The notes under the pieces were generated by a model, which saw nothing but the letters and a program-made list of their open reading frames with translations, had not been told where the DNA came from and did no database searches. The translations under genes and the position numbers were made by a program. A stretch of 64,000 bases of DNA from the NCBI RefSeq assembly GCF_936943645.1, contig NZ_CAKZJO010000082.1, positions 95,398-159,397 of the forward strand, in the 5' to 3' direction. The DNA is from an uncultured Bradyrhizobium sp. Lineage in GTDB: Bacteria; Pseudomonadota; Alphaproteobacteria; Rhizobiales; Xanthobacteraceae. Below are positions 1-7,390 of this stretch, in pieces. Positions within the stretch are counted from its first letter, which is position 1, and each line of letters starts with the position of its first letter.

Positions 1-12
1 GCTTTATTGCCC

Positions 13-468
13 CTACAACCCTTCAGGTAGTTCAGTGAGAGAATCGATAAACTGCTTCAGTGTTGGGGCGAGAAACACAATGTATCGATCAGGGTCCTCA
101 TAATCTTCATGAGAAATGAACATGATATTTCCGAAAGACTCTGGCCTCACACTATAAAGAAACTTGTCCCCAGAGGGATCGTCCGCGAACGGTATGAGCC
201 CCTGCGGAAAGTCCGGCGTTTGATCCACCATCATGACATAGGTGTCTTCGAAGGTAGTTCCGATGGGATCTTCTACGTTCATAGGCAGGAATGTTTCGAC
301 GTCATATGCGTCTCCATCCTTGGGAAAAAATTGAGGGCGGGGCGTGCCGCCGTTGTGCCGAAGGTAGTGTTCCTTGAGATCCTGCGGCAAGCGAATACCG
401 AGGCGATTCTCCACGCGCTTGATATCCAGTTCGGAAAGCGGTGGAGCAGTACGCTCAAAGACAACCAT
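13..468 (-). CDS. SMI1/KNR4-family immunity-like protein
   Basis: A 151-aa soluble protein. The N-terminal helix-rich segment (ELDIKRVENRLGIRLPQDLK), the following HNGG turn and the aromatic/acidic C-terminal half match the SMI1/KNR4 (SUKH) fold. In bacteria that fold is mostly found in immunity proteins that neutralise polymorphic toxins. The start ATG at 468 has a good ribosome binding site (AGGAG, seven bases upstream). It is the last gene of the minus-strand phage-derived run in this window, 37 bp after a small unknown gene and close to the SLVPV-repeat protein, so it may protect against a toxin encoded by that cluster. Family assignment is fairly firm; the toxin partner is inferred. Confidence 0.75.
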   Translation of the reverse strand: MVVFERTAPPLSELDIKRVENRLGIRLPQDLKEHYLRHNGGTPRPQFFPKDGDAYDVETFLPMNVEDPIGTTFEDTYVMMVDQTPDFPQGLIPFADDPSGDKFLYSVRPESFGNIMFISHEDYEDPDRYIVFLAPTLKQFIDSLTELPEGL

Positions 469-505
469 TGCCTGTCTCCTCTAACGCTCGCGCTGGCCAA
501 CCTAC

Positions 506-769
506 TTAGGGAGATGGCCTTAGAAGCCATGGCAAATTCAGATCCTGACCATTCAAAGCAAGCATCGCTCGACACCCGGTCCAAACCCACACGGTAAGGA
601 AGTTGGGGCTCGGTACCACTTCCAGCACACCTTCCCTGTCGCAGAGGACCGTCAGCAACAGTTGAGAATCCGGCGAAAGAACAACCTCCTCAGCCCAAGG
701 TTCCACGATCACCGTCAACGGCCCGGGGTTGTGGTTGATTACGACGTATTTTACGGTCGTATCTGTCAT
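506..769 (-). CDS. Hypothetical 87-aa protein
   Basis: An 87-aa protein of unknown function, rich in beta-branched residues, with no signal peptide or membrane segment. Its ATG overlaps the TGA of the upstream gene (ATGA at 766-769) and is preceded by AGGAA, which indicates translational coupling with the SLVPV-repeat protein. The SMI1/KNR4 gene follows. Position between a possible toxin-type protein and an immunity-type protein suggests a role in that module, but the sequence itself is not recognised. Confidence 0.6.
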   Translation of the reverse strand: MTDTTVKYVVINHNPGPLTVIVEPWAEEVVLSPDSQLLLTVLCDREGVLEVVPSPNFLTVWVWTGCRAMLALNGQDLNLPWLLRPSP

Positions 770-1578
770 TGGAAGTTCCTCAAGATTTTCGCCAGCAACG
801 CTGCGCGATGGACTGCCGACAGGTTGGATGGATTGTCACGCGCCACACCCTCATAGATTTTTTGGAAGGCCGCAATAGATCGTGCGGTAATGCCGGCCGA
901 TTTGAGTCTCGATATTATTTCGGCAGTCGCTTCGGTGGAAGCCGCGCGTGATGCTTCCAGCCCTTGTTCGAAACCGGCAAGTCGCCCAAATTGCGCTCGC
1001 TTTATTCCTTCGGGCAAGGTGGCTTCCGCTTCGGCAATGGCTTGTCTGGCGGCGCTGCCCGCAGCAGCTCTACCTGCCGCAGAGACTGTTGACCCGGCCA
1101 GCCCGTCAGCAACCGCGGAGCCTCCCACGCCAAACAGACCGAGCGCCTCGGCACCCGCAATCGCCAGCGGCGGAAGCAGCAGCGAACCGACCCCAAACGC
1201 TCCCTCGATCTTTGCAGCTGTCGGATTATTCCGCACAAGATCTGTCACCCCTTCCGATTGAGCGAGTTCGGGAGCGGCTAGCTGATTAAAGAACTTGACG
1301 AAGGGCGAACCCGAACCACCTCCGACCGCAGAATCACCGGAAACAGCCGACTTTGGCTGGGCGGACAGCACGGGCTGCGGCTGGCTTTGCGGTTGAGCCT
1401 GTGTCAACTGGGGCTGCACTCTCTGCCCCGATTGCGCCAGCGCCGGCTCACTCTGCGCTTGCGGGCTTTGCGCCTGCTGGGGCTCATCCTCAGGGAATGG
1501 GTTGTGGTCGACTGGAACGAGAGAGGCATTCTCGAAGTCCGGCTGATGCTCGACCGGCACCAGAGAATAATCAGCCAT
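766..1578 (-). CDS. SLVPV-repeat, Pro/Gln-rich phage-region protein
   Basis: A 270-aa protein. The N-terminus has a duplicated motif (YSLVPVEHQP then ASLVPVDHNP), followed by about 60 residues of Gln/Pro/Ala-rich disordered linker. A hydrophobic Gly/Ala stretch (around 125-165, FGVGSLLLPPLAIAGAEALG) could insert in a membrane, and a helical C-terminus ends in HRAALLAKILRNFQ. Start ATG 1578 overlaps the stop of the portal fragment by 8 bp. The layout (linker, hydrophobic segment, helical end) resembles N-terminal delivery parts of phage-borne toxins, but no toxin domain is recognised. I infer a virion-associated or toxin-carrier role at low confidence; it is clearly a real gene. Confidence 0.65.
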   Translation of the reverse strand: MADYSLVPVEHQPDFENASLVPVDHNPFPEDEPQQAQSPQAQSEPALAQSGQRVQPQLTQAQPQSQPQPVLSAQPKSAVSGDSAVGGGSGSPFVKFFNQLAAPELAQSEGVTDLVRNNPTAAKIEGAFGVGSLLLPPLAIAGAEALGLFGVGGSAVADGLAGSTVSAAGRAAAGSAARQAIAEAEATLPEGIKRAQFGRLAGFEQGLEASRAASTEATAEIISRLKSAGITARSIAAFQKIYEGVARDNPSNLSAVHRAALLAKILRNFQ

Positions 1579-3232
1579 GATGAACGACCAGCAGATATTT
1601 GCCGGGACGGTTAGAATCCGACACGTAGTGGTGGCCGTCCCTCGCCTTGCGGGCGCCCGGCGGATATGACCGCTGCACCTTCCCCCCTTCGATCGCCGCC
1701 TTCAGATGCGTCTCCAGCACCGTCATCTTGGCGTCGAGCGTGGCCTTGATCTTGGCCAGCTCGATCTCCCCTTGCGTCTTGACCTGGAGATGGATCGCGT
1801 CCGCTTGCGCCTTCTCGCGTTCGATCTGCACCCGGTGGGCGGCGGCAAGCTGGTCGGCCTGAACGCGCGCCTGCAGCGCCAGCAATTTCGGATCGGGCGG
1901 CGGCTGCGGTGGCGTCGGCGGCGGATGCAACAGCTGCCCGGTCTGCGGATTGACGGCCATGGGATCGCAAAAGAACTGGTCCGGGTTGCGATGCCCCATG
2001 ATCCGCGTCAGCTCGGCCGCGGTGTTGTAGAGCTGACGGTCGCCGACCAGGTTGAGCTTGCCGCCGGCGAGCAGCTCCTTCTGCACGTTGGCGATCGCCA
2101 TGGTCTGGGCGAATTGCTGGGCCTTGCCGCCGGCGCCGAGGCCGACATTAATGGTCATGTCCTCGCGCGTCTTCCAGTTGCGCGGATTGACGGCGACCCA
2201 GGCATTGCGCAGCCGCACCGTCTCCTCGCGCTGGCCATGCTTGCGGATGGTGCCGTGCAGCAGCGCGAAGATATCGCGCACGCCTTCGGCCATGACACGC
2301 GCGATCAGCTTGATGCGCATCTGCGAGGCAGAGAACACCTGCGCGACCGCGGTCGCCGATTGGTTCTGCAACGCGTTGGCGTCGATGCCCTGCGCCTGCT
2401 TGGCGAGGCCGGTGCGGATCTCGAGCTCGGCGTCGAGATATTGCAGCATCGGATAGATCGACGTGGTGATATCAGGCACCACCTGCCAGTTCAGCCCGCC
2501 TGCCGTCTTGGTGCGGACCACTCCGCCCGGCCGCGACACCAGCAGGTCGTCGAGCGTATTCGGCCCGGCGTTCTGCTCGGCGACCTCGACGCGCGGATTG
2601 TTGTGCAGATAGAGATTGTCCAGCGCGCCGCGCTTCAGCGCTGTCTTCTCGCGCTGCAACGGCATCACGAGATCGGCGATCGAGCGGCCGAAGAAGCGAT
2701 GGGTCACCGGCACCGGCGTGGTCGCCGCGAACGGCATCTCGTCGAACGGCGTGATGCAGTCCTTGCCGTCCTTGCGCAGGATCTCGGCCTGGTCGCCGCC
2801 CGTGATGACCTGGTAGAGGCAGGGACGGCCCGAGCCCTCGTAGTCCATGCGAACATAGTGCTCGGTGATGCGCACCAGCCGCGCCGCAGCGTTGGCGCTG
2901 CCGCCGCCTGATGTCGCGGACAGATGCTCCTCCACCGTGTCGCGCGCCAGCGTCTCGATCTCGGTCATGCCGGTATGCGGCAGCAGGGCCCTGATCTGGC
3001 CGGCCTCGAAACCTTCCGCGATCAGCTGCGCCTCGGTCTTGGTGACGACCTCGTGGAAGCAATAGTTGCAGTCGCGGATGCTGCGTGCACCGCGCTCGAT
3101 GCCGAATTCTTCGGGCGGCACACCCATCACCCGCGCCTGCGCGAGTTTGCGCGTGGTGACGATGGTGACGTCATGCGTGACGAGAGAGCCCATCGGCGCG
3201 GGTTGCGCCGGGGCTAGCAAGGGAACGGGCAT
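1571..3232 (-). CDS. Phage portal protein, C-terminal part (split gene)
   Basis: A 553-aa protein corresponding to the central and C-terminal parts of a large P22-like phage portal protein, the dodecameric channel at the capsid vertex. The segment THDVTIVTTRKLAQARVMGV followed by PPEEFGIERGARSI is a typical internal portal region. Helical stretches, a proline-rich run (PPPTPPQPPPDP) and a long coiled-coil-like tail rich in Ala, Lys and Gln follow, as in portal barrel ends. The N-terminal about 195 residues of a portal are missing here but present at 7391-7975. The putative start ATG 3232 (MPVPLLAPAQPAP) has no convincing ribosome binding site, so expression of this half alone is doubtful. Confidence 0.8.
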   Translation of the reverse strand: MPVPLLAPAQPAPMGSLVTHDVTIVTTRKLAQARVMGVPPEEFGIERGARSIRDCNYCFHEVVTKTEAQLIAEGFEAGQIRALLPHTGMTEIETLARDTVEEHLSATSGGGSANAAARLVRITEHYVRMDYEGSGRPCLYQVITGGDQAEILRKDGKDCITPFDEMPFAATTPVPVTHRFFGRSIADLVMPLQREKTALKRGALDNLYLHNNPRVEVAEQNAGPNTLDDLLVSRPGGVVRTKTAGGLNWQVVPDITTSIYPMLQYLDAELEIRTGLAKQAQGIDANALQNQSATAVAQVFSASQMRIKLIARVMAEGVRDIFALLHGTIRKHGQREETVRLRNAWVAVNPRNWKTREDMTINVGLGAGGKAQQFAQTMAIANVQKELLAGGKLNLVGDRQLYNTAAELTRIMGHRNPDQFFCDPMAVNPQTGQLLHPPPTPPQPPPDPKLLALQARVQADQLAAAHRVQIEREKAQADAIHLQVKTQGEIELAKIKATLDAKMTVLETHLKAAIEGGKVQRSYPPGARKARDGHHYVSDSNRPGKYLLVVHHG

Positions 3233-3289
3233 GTGTGATTGAACTCTCGGTTCTGCGCAAAGGCTCGCCGCTCGATGCGGCGGGCCGGG

Positions 3290-4018
3290 TTAGTAACCGT
3301 TGTTGCGCATATATTCCTGGATCATGCCGAGCAGGCCGCCTGCCGGCACCCGATCGGGACTCGATGGATCGATGGCTGTAACCGATGGGCCGGCTAGGAC
3401 AGCGGCAGTATCCCGCACAGGTCGAGACGCGTCCTTCCGCGGCGAGGCCAAGGCCCATTGATCCAACGCGCGTTTGGGGGCGGAGGCAAACAGCGCCTCG
3501 AGTGGAAACCGCTCCGTTGGAAGCGACGTCGAGGTCGACCGATCGCCCGCGTTGCCGCCGCGTGCAGCAGGTCGTGGCGACAGCGCTGACGAACTCGTAT
3601 CTGGCTGCGCAGTCCCATCAATGAACGAGGCAAGCCTACGAAACGAATCCGGCGAGACGTCCCGGAATGGCGCAGGAGCAACGCTGTCCCACCGATCGCC
3701 GATGCCGTTGCTGTCACCGATCGGCCCGACCCCCCTGAGTACAGCGTCCGGTTGCATGTCCGGAAACATACGCGGCGCACCGAATGAAGGCGTCCGCAAG
3801 CTCGGGGCGTTACGCCCCGATGCGGTTGGTGCGCCACCCGGCCCGCCCACGGCATCGGAGCGTATTCCAATCTGATGTAATTCACCGCCAGGCGCACTCT
3901 TTCCCGGATCTGTTGGAGCAAACGGATCTGCTGACCCCGGCGTCATGGGAACATGAGCACTATTGATCGAATCCGACGTGGCCGGGGGCGGAAGCGTAAT
4001 ATTGTCTGTGATGCCCAA
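3290..4018 (-). CDS. Mosaic-tail cargo protein ending in GGLLGMIQEYMRNNGY
   Basis: A Pro/Ser/Ala-rich, mostly disordered protein, 242 aa from the TTG at 4018. It has a SPDSFRRLASF segment near the middle, resembling the (S/P)PExVRRLT motif of other proteins in this locus, and ends in GGLLGMIQEYMRNNGY. The same reading frame stays open with coding character upstream to 4372, just after the in-frame TGA of the secreted protein gene. That adds about 118 codons with no ATG or GTG (for example EADRAEIIGQANDVIDHYL). The gene has therefore lost its start, uses a rare start, or is a remnant. It ends 58 bp before the portal C-terminal fragment. Function unknown. Confidence 0.55.
   Translation of the reverse strand: MGITDNITLPPPATSDSINSAHVPMTPGSADPFAPTDPGKSAPGGELHQIGIRSDAVGGPGGAPTASGRNAPSLRTPSFGAPRMFPDMQPDAVLRGVGPIGDSNGIGDRWDSVAPAPFRDVSPDSFRRLASFIDGTAQPDTSSSALSPRPAARGGNAGDRSTSTSLPTERFPLEALFASAPKRALDQWALASPRKDASRPVRDTAAVLAGPSVTAIDPSSPDRVPAGGLLGMIQEYMRNNGY
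3299..3340 (-). repeat. 42-bp conserved cassette end, copy A
   Basis: This DNA encodes the C-terminal GGLLGMIQEYMRNN of the cargo gene. It differs from copy B (5703-5744) at 4 of 42 positions and from copy C (7059-7100) at 5, whereas the remainder of the three genes is unrelated. Confidence 0.8.
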
Positions 4019-4372
4019 GTCGCCTGCGACTGCCGCATGCCGGAGCCGCTTGAGAGTTAGGTCGATCGATTCAATTACGGATTTTAGGACGCCACTCTGA
4101 TCGTCAACGGATTGCTGCGCGCTGAGAATCGAATTCTTGGAATTTGTTAGGTCTCGAACAGTACTGTCATAACCAGGCTCGTCACTGAGCGGCTTTCGAA
4201 TCCCCTCGACATTAAAGGATCCCGACCCGTTCAGATAATGATCAATAACGTCGTTCGCTTGACCGATAATCTCCGCTCTATCGGCTTCGGTGATTGTTGT
4301 GGCCGAATGACCTGGAGGCGGGCAACGGGCGCCTTTCGATGGTCGCCATACTGTACTTAATCCGTCTGTGTT

Positions 4373-4870
4373 TCAACGATTTCGATGAAGTCGTATTCTA
4401 ATATAGAGAGTGCCCGCGTACTCATTCTGAATAAACAGAGCGCCCTGGGCCGGCCGCCCGCGATAGAAAGGAACTATTGATAGCGGCTTGGCCGGATCTA
4501 TGTTCACGAAATCCGCGGCACCGACGAAATAGCAGCAACTGAGTTCGCTGCCGTATAAGTGAATCGTGGCACTCCGAGTCTCGTAAGGAAGCACGATTAT
4601 CGTCAGCCACAATCCGAACGCCTCGATGTCCGCGCTACATACTTGATCAAATCGACACCTAACTGAGCCTGCGTCCTTGGCGCCTCGAACCTCAGCGCCA
4701 AAATCAACATCATAATCGTCTGCCCATGACCGACCGGTCGAGGCAAGCAGGCAAAAAAGGAACAAGATCAAAGTACCCAACAAAGGGACGTATCGCGCAG
4801 AAGCTCCGACCTCGGAGCGCTTGTCACGGGCGAGCTCCGCCTTGACGATACGATATTGACCTTCCGCCAT
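4373..4870 (-). CDS. Hypothetical exported protein
   Basis: A 165-aa protein. Residues about 27-50 form a membrane or signal segment (YVPLLGTLILFLFCLLAS) ending near WADDYD, so the rest is probably exported or tethered in the periplasm. The mature part has four cysteines (two in CRFDQVC, two adjacent in ELSCCYF) and beta-strand character. No family is recognised. It lies inside the cargo inserted between the two portal halves, 3 bp after the end of a probably frameshifted lipoprotein gene. Its stop codon is in the same frame as the open stretch leading into the next gene. Confidence 0.6.
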   Translation of the reverse strand: MAEGQYRIVKAELARDKRSEVGASARYVPLLGTLILFLFCLLASTGRSWADDYDVDFGAEVRGAKDAGSVRCRFDQVCSADIEAFGLWLTIIVLPYETRSATIHLYGSELSCCYFVGAADFVNIDPAKPLSIVPFYRGRPAQGALFIQNEYAGTLYIRIRLHRNR

Positions 4871-4873
4871 ACT

Positions 4874-5327
4874 TCACTCCCATTCATCGGGAACGTAACG
4901 TTTATGAACTTGCACGACGGCGTCATGCGGTTTTAGACAGGAGAGGGGCACGTCAACATGATAGACTTTTTGTGCTCTGTAGTCGGGGTCATCGCGCGGG
5001 ACATATCGCTGGTCGTCTCGGACCCAGCATTCGCCCGAATAGCTGCAGGCCTTGCTGGGTGCCGGGGCGCACTGCAAACCAAGAGCTTCTGCATCGTCGC
5101 GAGAGATGTCCCTGGCAGACGTCTGCTCGATGATGAACGTTTCGTCAATTGCTTCAGACCATCGACGTCATGATTGGAGTTGCGGCCAATGAATTTCGCC
5201 AGTTGGCCTTCGCCCGATCCCGTAGGATCGATGTCGACGCGAGGCCACGGCCAGACCAGGAGCATCCGGATATGATGAAAGCAATGGCCAGCAGCGAGAG
5301 AACGTTGAGTATCGGAAACTTCGGCAT
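4874..5327 (-). pseudogene. Frameshifted lipoprotein gene
   Basis: Coding signal moves through three frames. ATG 5327 begins a lipoprotein signal (MPKFPILNVLSLLAIAFIIS then the lipobox Cys). The segment PRVDIDPTGSGEGQLAKFIG continues in a second frame, and EAIDETFIIEQTSARDISRD through the end RYVPDEWE is in a third, stopping at 4874. Each piece looks protein-like while the continuations in the original frames end quickly. I interpret this as one gene of roughly 145 codons broken by two indels. Alternatively the 67-aa 3' piece (ATG 5077) and the 57-aa lipoprotein peptide are separate small genes. Function unknown. Confidence 0.45.
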
Positions 5328-5560
5328 TCCAAGTGCTTCTCCGGGCAAATACTTGATCTGCTCATCCTTCGGGAATCGCGTGTAGCTGCCTCGATCGGCC
5401 GCGATGCAAAGCGGCCAACAACAGCTAAACGTCTTTCGCCGTATGAGCGCGCGCGCACTTCACCACTATCTCTAATTTAGATAGAACAAAGCCAGAACTT
5501 AGTCAAACGAGACCTTGGGCTGCCGAACCGCCACAGTCCGTCCGCGGATAACGCATCGCC

Positions 5561-5654
5561 AATGCCCATCAGCCGCGCCTGCGCGAACTTGCGCGAGGTG
5601 ACGACGGAGATCCCGTCGGCGCTGACGCGCCGGAGCTAGCAAGGGAATGGGCAT
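5561..5654 (-). pseudogene. Frameshifted remnant of the portal junction
   Basis: This stretch repeats the 5' end of the portal C-terminal fragment. It starts MPIPLLAPA (compare MPVPLLAPA at 3232) and, in a shifted frame, reads SVVTSRKFAQARLMGI (compare TIVTTRKLAQARVMGV). A short deletion has put the two parts out of frame and the similarity then stops. It lies 39 bp downstream of the cargo gene ending RNNAY, as the intact fragment lies shortly downstream of the gene ending RNNGY. So the cargo-end plus portal-start unit exists twice. Confidence 0.7.
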
Positions 5655-5693
5655 GCGCGATACGCGCGGCGCTGAATTGCATCAAACCGCCAA

Positions 5694-6359
5694 CTAGTAA
5701 GCGTTGTTGCGCGTGTATTCCCGGATCATGCCGAGCAGTCCGCCGGGCTGCTGCTCTTCGGGCGCATATTGGCCATCTCTCAAGCCGGCAAGCCCGGTCG
5801 AAGCTCTCCAGTCGCCCATCCCGCTCCCGAGTGAATTCCGATCCTCCATGCCCAAATTTCTCACCGGGGCAGCGCTGTCGGGGCCGATCGATCCCATGCG
5901 GGATGTCAGCGTCCGGACAAGTGGTGATGCTTCATCGATCGGCCCCATTGCAGGAGGCGCGAAGAACATTCTCAAGCGCTCGGCAAGCTGTTCTGGGGTC
6001 CACGTGTATGTGGCCGCCAGGCCGGGGCGCGCCGGTCCGATCTCGAGAGAGGACACCTTGCTCTTCGACGGCTGTGGAATCCCATTCGCGTCCGGAATGG
6101 ATACGTTCAAGGTAGGGACGAATGGAAAGAGATTTCCACTCGCGCCATATCCGAGAGTGTCATCCGACTTGATTCCGGCCGTCAGGAACGACAACCCAAG
6201 CCCCCCTCCTCCCAAACCCAAGCCACCTGTCACCGTGACCGGCGGAGACGTCGGCGAACCCGGATTCCAGTAATATGAGCCACCGATCCCAAAAGGACCA
6301 ATCGGCAGAGAGAGTGAGACTCCATCGGCTCGAAGATTCCCATTCTCGTTGACGGACAT
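5694..6359 (-). CDS. Mosaic-tail cargo protein ending in GGLLGMIREYTRNNAY
   Basis: A 221-aa protein. The N-terminal 70 residues are Gly-rich with alternating hydrophobics (VSLSLPIGPFGIGGSYYW, then GGLGLGGGGLGLSFL), suggesting beta structure. A helical segment (TPEQLAERLRMFFAPP, around 120-135) and a disordered Ser/Gly/Met region with GMGDWRAST follow, and the end is GGLLGMIREYTRNNAY. The N-terminal part is unlike the other two cargo genes with this ending. ATG 6359 is preceded by GGGG 10 bases upstream. It lies between the two portal halves. Function unknown; packaging or delivery with a phage particle is an inference. Confidence 0.6.
   Translation of the reverse strand: MSVNENGNLRADGVSLSLPIGPFGIGGSYYWNPGSPTSPPVTVTGGLGLGGGGLGLSFLTAGIKSDDTLGYGASGNLFPFVPTLNVSIPDANGIPQPSKSKVSSLEIGPARPGLAATYTWTPEQLAERLRMFFAPPAMGPIDEASPLVRTLTSRMGSIGPDSAAPVRNLGMEDRNSLGSGMGDWRASTGLAGLRDGQYAPEEQQPGGLLGMIREYTRNNAY
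5703..5744 (-). repeat. 42-bp conserved cassette end, copy B
   Basis: Second copy of the DNA that encodes the shared C-terminal peptide (GGLLGMIREYTRNN). It is followed within 50 bp by the portal-junction remnant, as copy A is followed by the portal fragment. Confidence 0.8.
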
Positions 6360-6545
6360 TGCGATGATTACCCCAATTGCGATTTCACAAAGATTGATCT
6401 GGCACGCTTGCCGAAGCTTACTCAGGCGCCGTTCGACGGTCAGTTGCGATGATCTGACGGCGACGACGCTCGCTTGCTCTCATTGCAAGTTGTCACGCGG
6501 ATGAGCTAAGATTGCAGAAAACGTCTGATCATTGGGCGGTGGAAC

Positions 6546-6851
6546 ATGAATGGGCTGCAAATCGGCTTCACATTGATCTGGGTCGCCGGCCTTGCCTTTC
6601 TATTTGCCCGCGCCTTGAATTACAGCCGCCTCGTCCTCAACAATCTCGCACCCGGTGAGACTTGCTGGGAGCCCTCCGATTTTCGGCTGTTCTTCAGCTT
6701 CAGGCGCTTTCGCTTGTTCGGCAACTACGTCGAACCGACCCATCTGACAGACCTCGGCCGGGAATATCAGAAACGTGTCCGCCAGACCGACGTCATCGCC
6801 TTTTTCTGGACGCTCGGCGGCCTCGTGGCTCTGGCGATCTTCTTTTCGTGA
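6546..6851 (+). CDS. Small two-helix membrane protein
   Basis: A 101-aa protein with a membrane helix at the N-terminus (residues 5-24, IGFTLIWVAGLAFLFARAL) and one at the C-terminus (84-101, AFFWTLGGLVALAIFFS). A charged central loop between them contains LRFRLFG-like basic residues. It is the only plus-strand gene inside the interrupted portal region, so it has its own promoter and may be a later arrival. A terminator-like hairpin and a copy of the 39-bp intergenic repeat follow it. Family not recognised. Confidence 0.6.
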   Translation: MNGLQIGFTLIWVAGLAFLFARALNYSRLVLNNLAPGETCWEPSDFRLFFSFRRFRLFGNYVEPTHLTDLGREYQKRVRQTDVIAFFWTLGGLVALAIFFS

Positions 6852-6918
6852 AGAGATGCAGTTCGCGCAGCGGTCAAGAAGCGGTGGAAGAAGCTCACCC
6901 CGATCGGCCATCGGAATG

Positions 6919-7004
6919 AAAAAACCCGCAGCGGATTTTCCGCGCGGGTTGATCTTAACTCTTTCGATGATGCCACTTTAGAGGTGTTTTGCCCGACGCG
7001 TCAA
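6919..7004 (+). repeat. Hairpin plus 39-bp intergenic repeat, copy 1
   Basis: A terminator-like hairpin (AACCCGC arm at about 6922, GCGGGTT arm ending 6950) is followed by the 39-bp core 6966-7004. The core begins GATGATGCCA and has the near-constant 3' half TGTTTTGCCCGACGCGTCAA. The hairpin probably ends transcription of the preceding plus-strand membrane protein gene. Confidence 0.75.
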
Positions 7005-7019
7005 GCCGATTTCGGATTT

Positions 7020-7259
7020 TTAGATCTGACCCACGACTTGGCCCGGCGGCGAATAGCCGTTATTGCGCATGTCGTCCTGGATCATGCCGAGCAGTCCGCC
7101 GGCCGTGCCGCTTGTCGCGGCATTGCTTGTATCGCCTCGCATCGACGATGCCATGGACAAGCCGGGCTCATTTGCGAACACGCCGATCGGCCGGCTGGCC
7201 TGCAACGGCTGGGGCCCATTGAGCAGTCCGCGCAATTCTGCTCGTAGATCCTCGAACAT
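7020..7259 (-). CDS. 79-aa mosaic-tail protein with GGLLGMIQDDMRNNGY
   Basis: Starts MFEDLRAELRGLLNGPQPLQ, contains RPIGVFANEP (compare KPVGAFADEP in the protein at 17799-19058) and near its end GGLLGMIQDDMRNNGY, here followed by twelve extra residues (SPPGQVVGQI at the very end). No ribosome binding site is visible. Instead the ATG lies inside another frame that encodes a membrane segment (from ATG 7318: MVFGVLFLAAFVYSVFYAI). Either the two overlap as coupled small genes, or a frameshift has split one membrane-anchored protein. It directly follows the stop of the portal N-terminal half. Confidence 0.5.
   Translation of the reverse strand: MFEDLRAELRGLLNGPQPLQASRPIGVFANEPGLSMASSMRGDTSNAATSGTAGGLLGMIQDDMRNNGYSPPGQVVGQI
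7059..7100 (-). repeat. 42-bp conserved cassette end, copy C
   Basis: Third copy of the shared DNA segment (encoding GGLLGMIQDDMRNN), five differences from copy A. Unlike copies A and B it is not followed by portal sequence but by the plus-strand repeat and membrane protein gene. Confidence 0.75.
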
Positions 7260-7390
7260 TTGATGGCGTAAAACACGCTGTAAACAAAGGCCGCCAAGAA
7301 CAACACGCCGAAGACCATCGCATCCGCCCTCCCCAAGGCCGCCCTCCAAGGGATGTCTGGCCGGCCGGCCACAGCGATGAATGGCTAACG

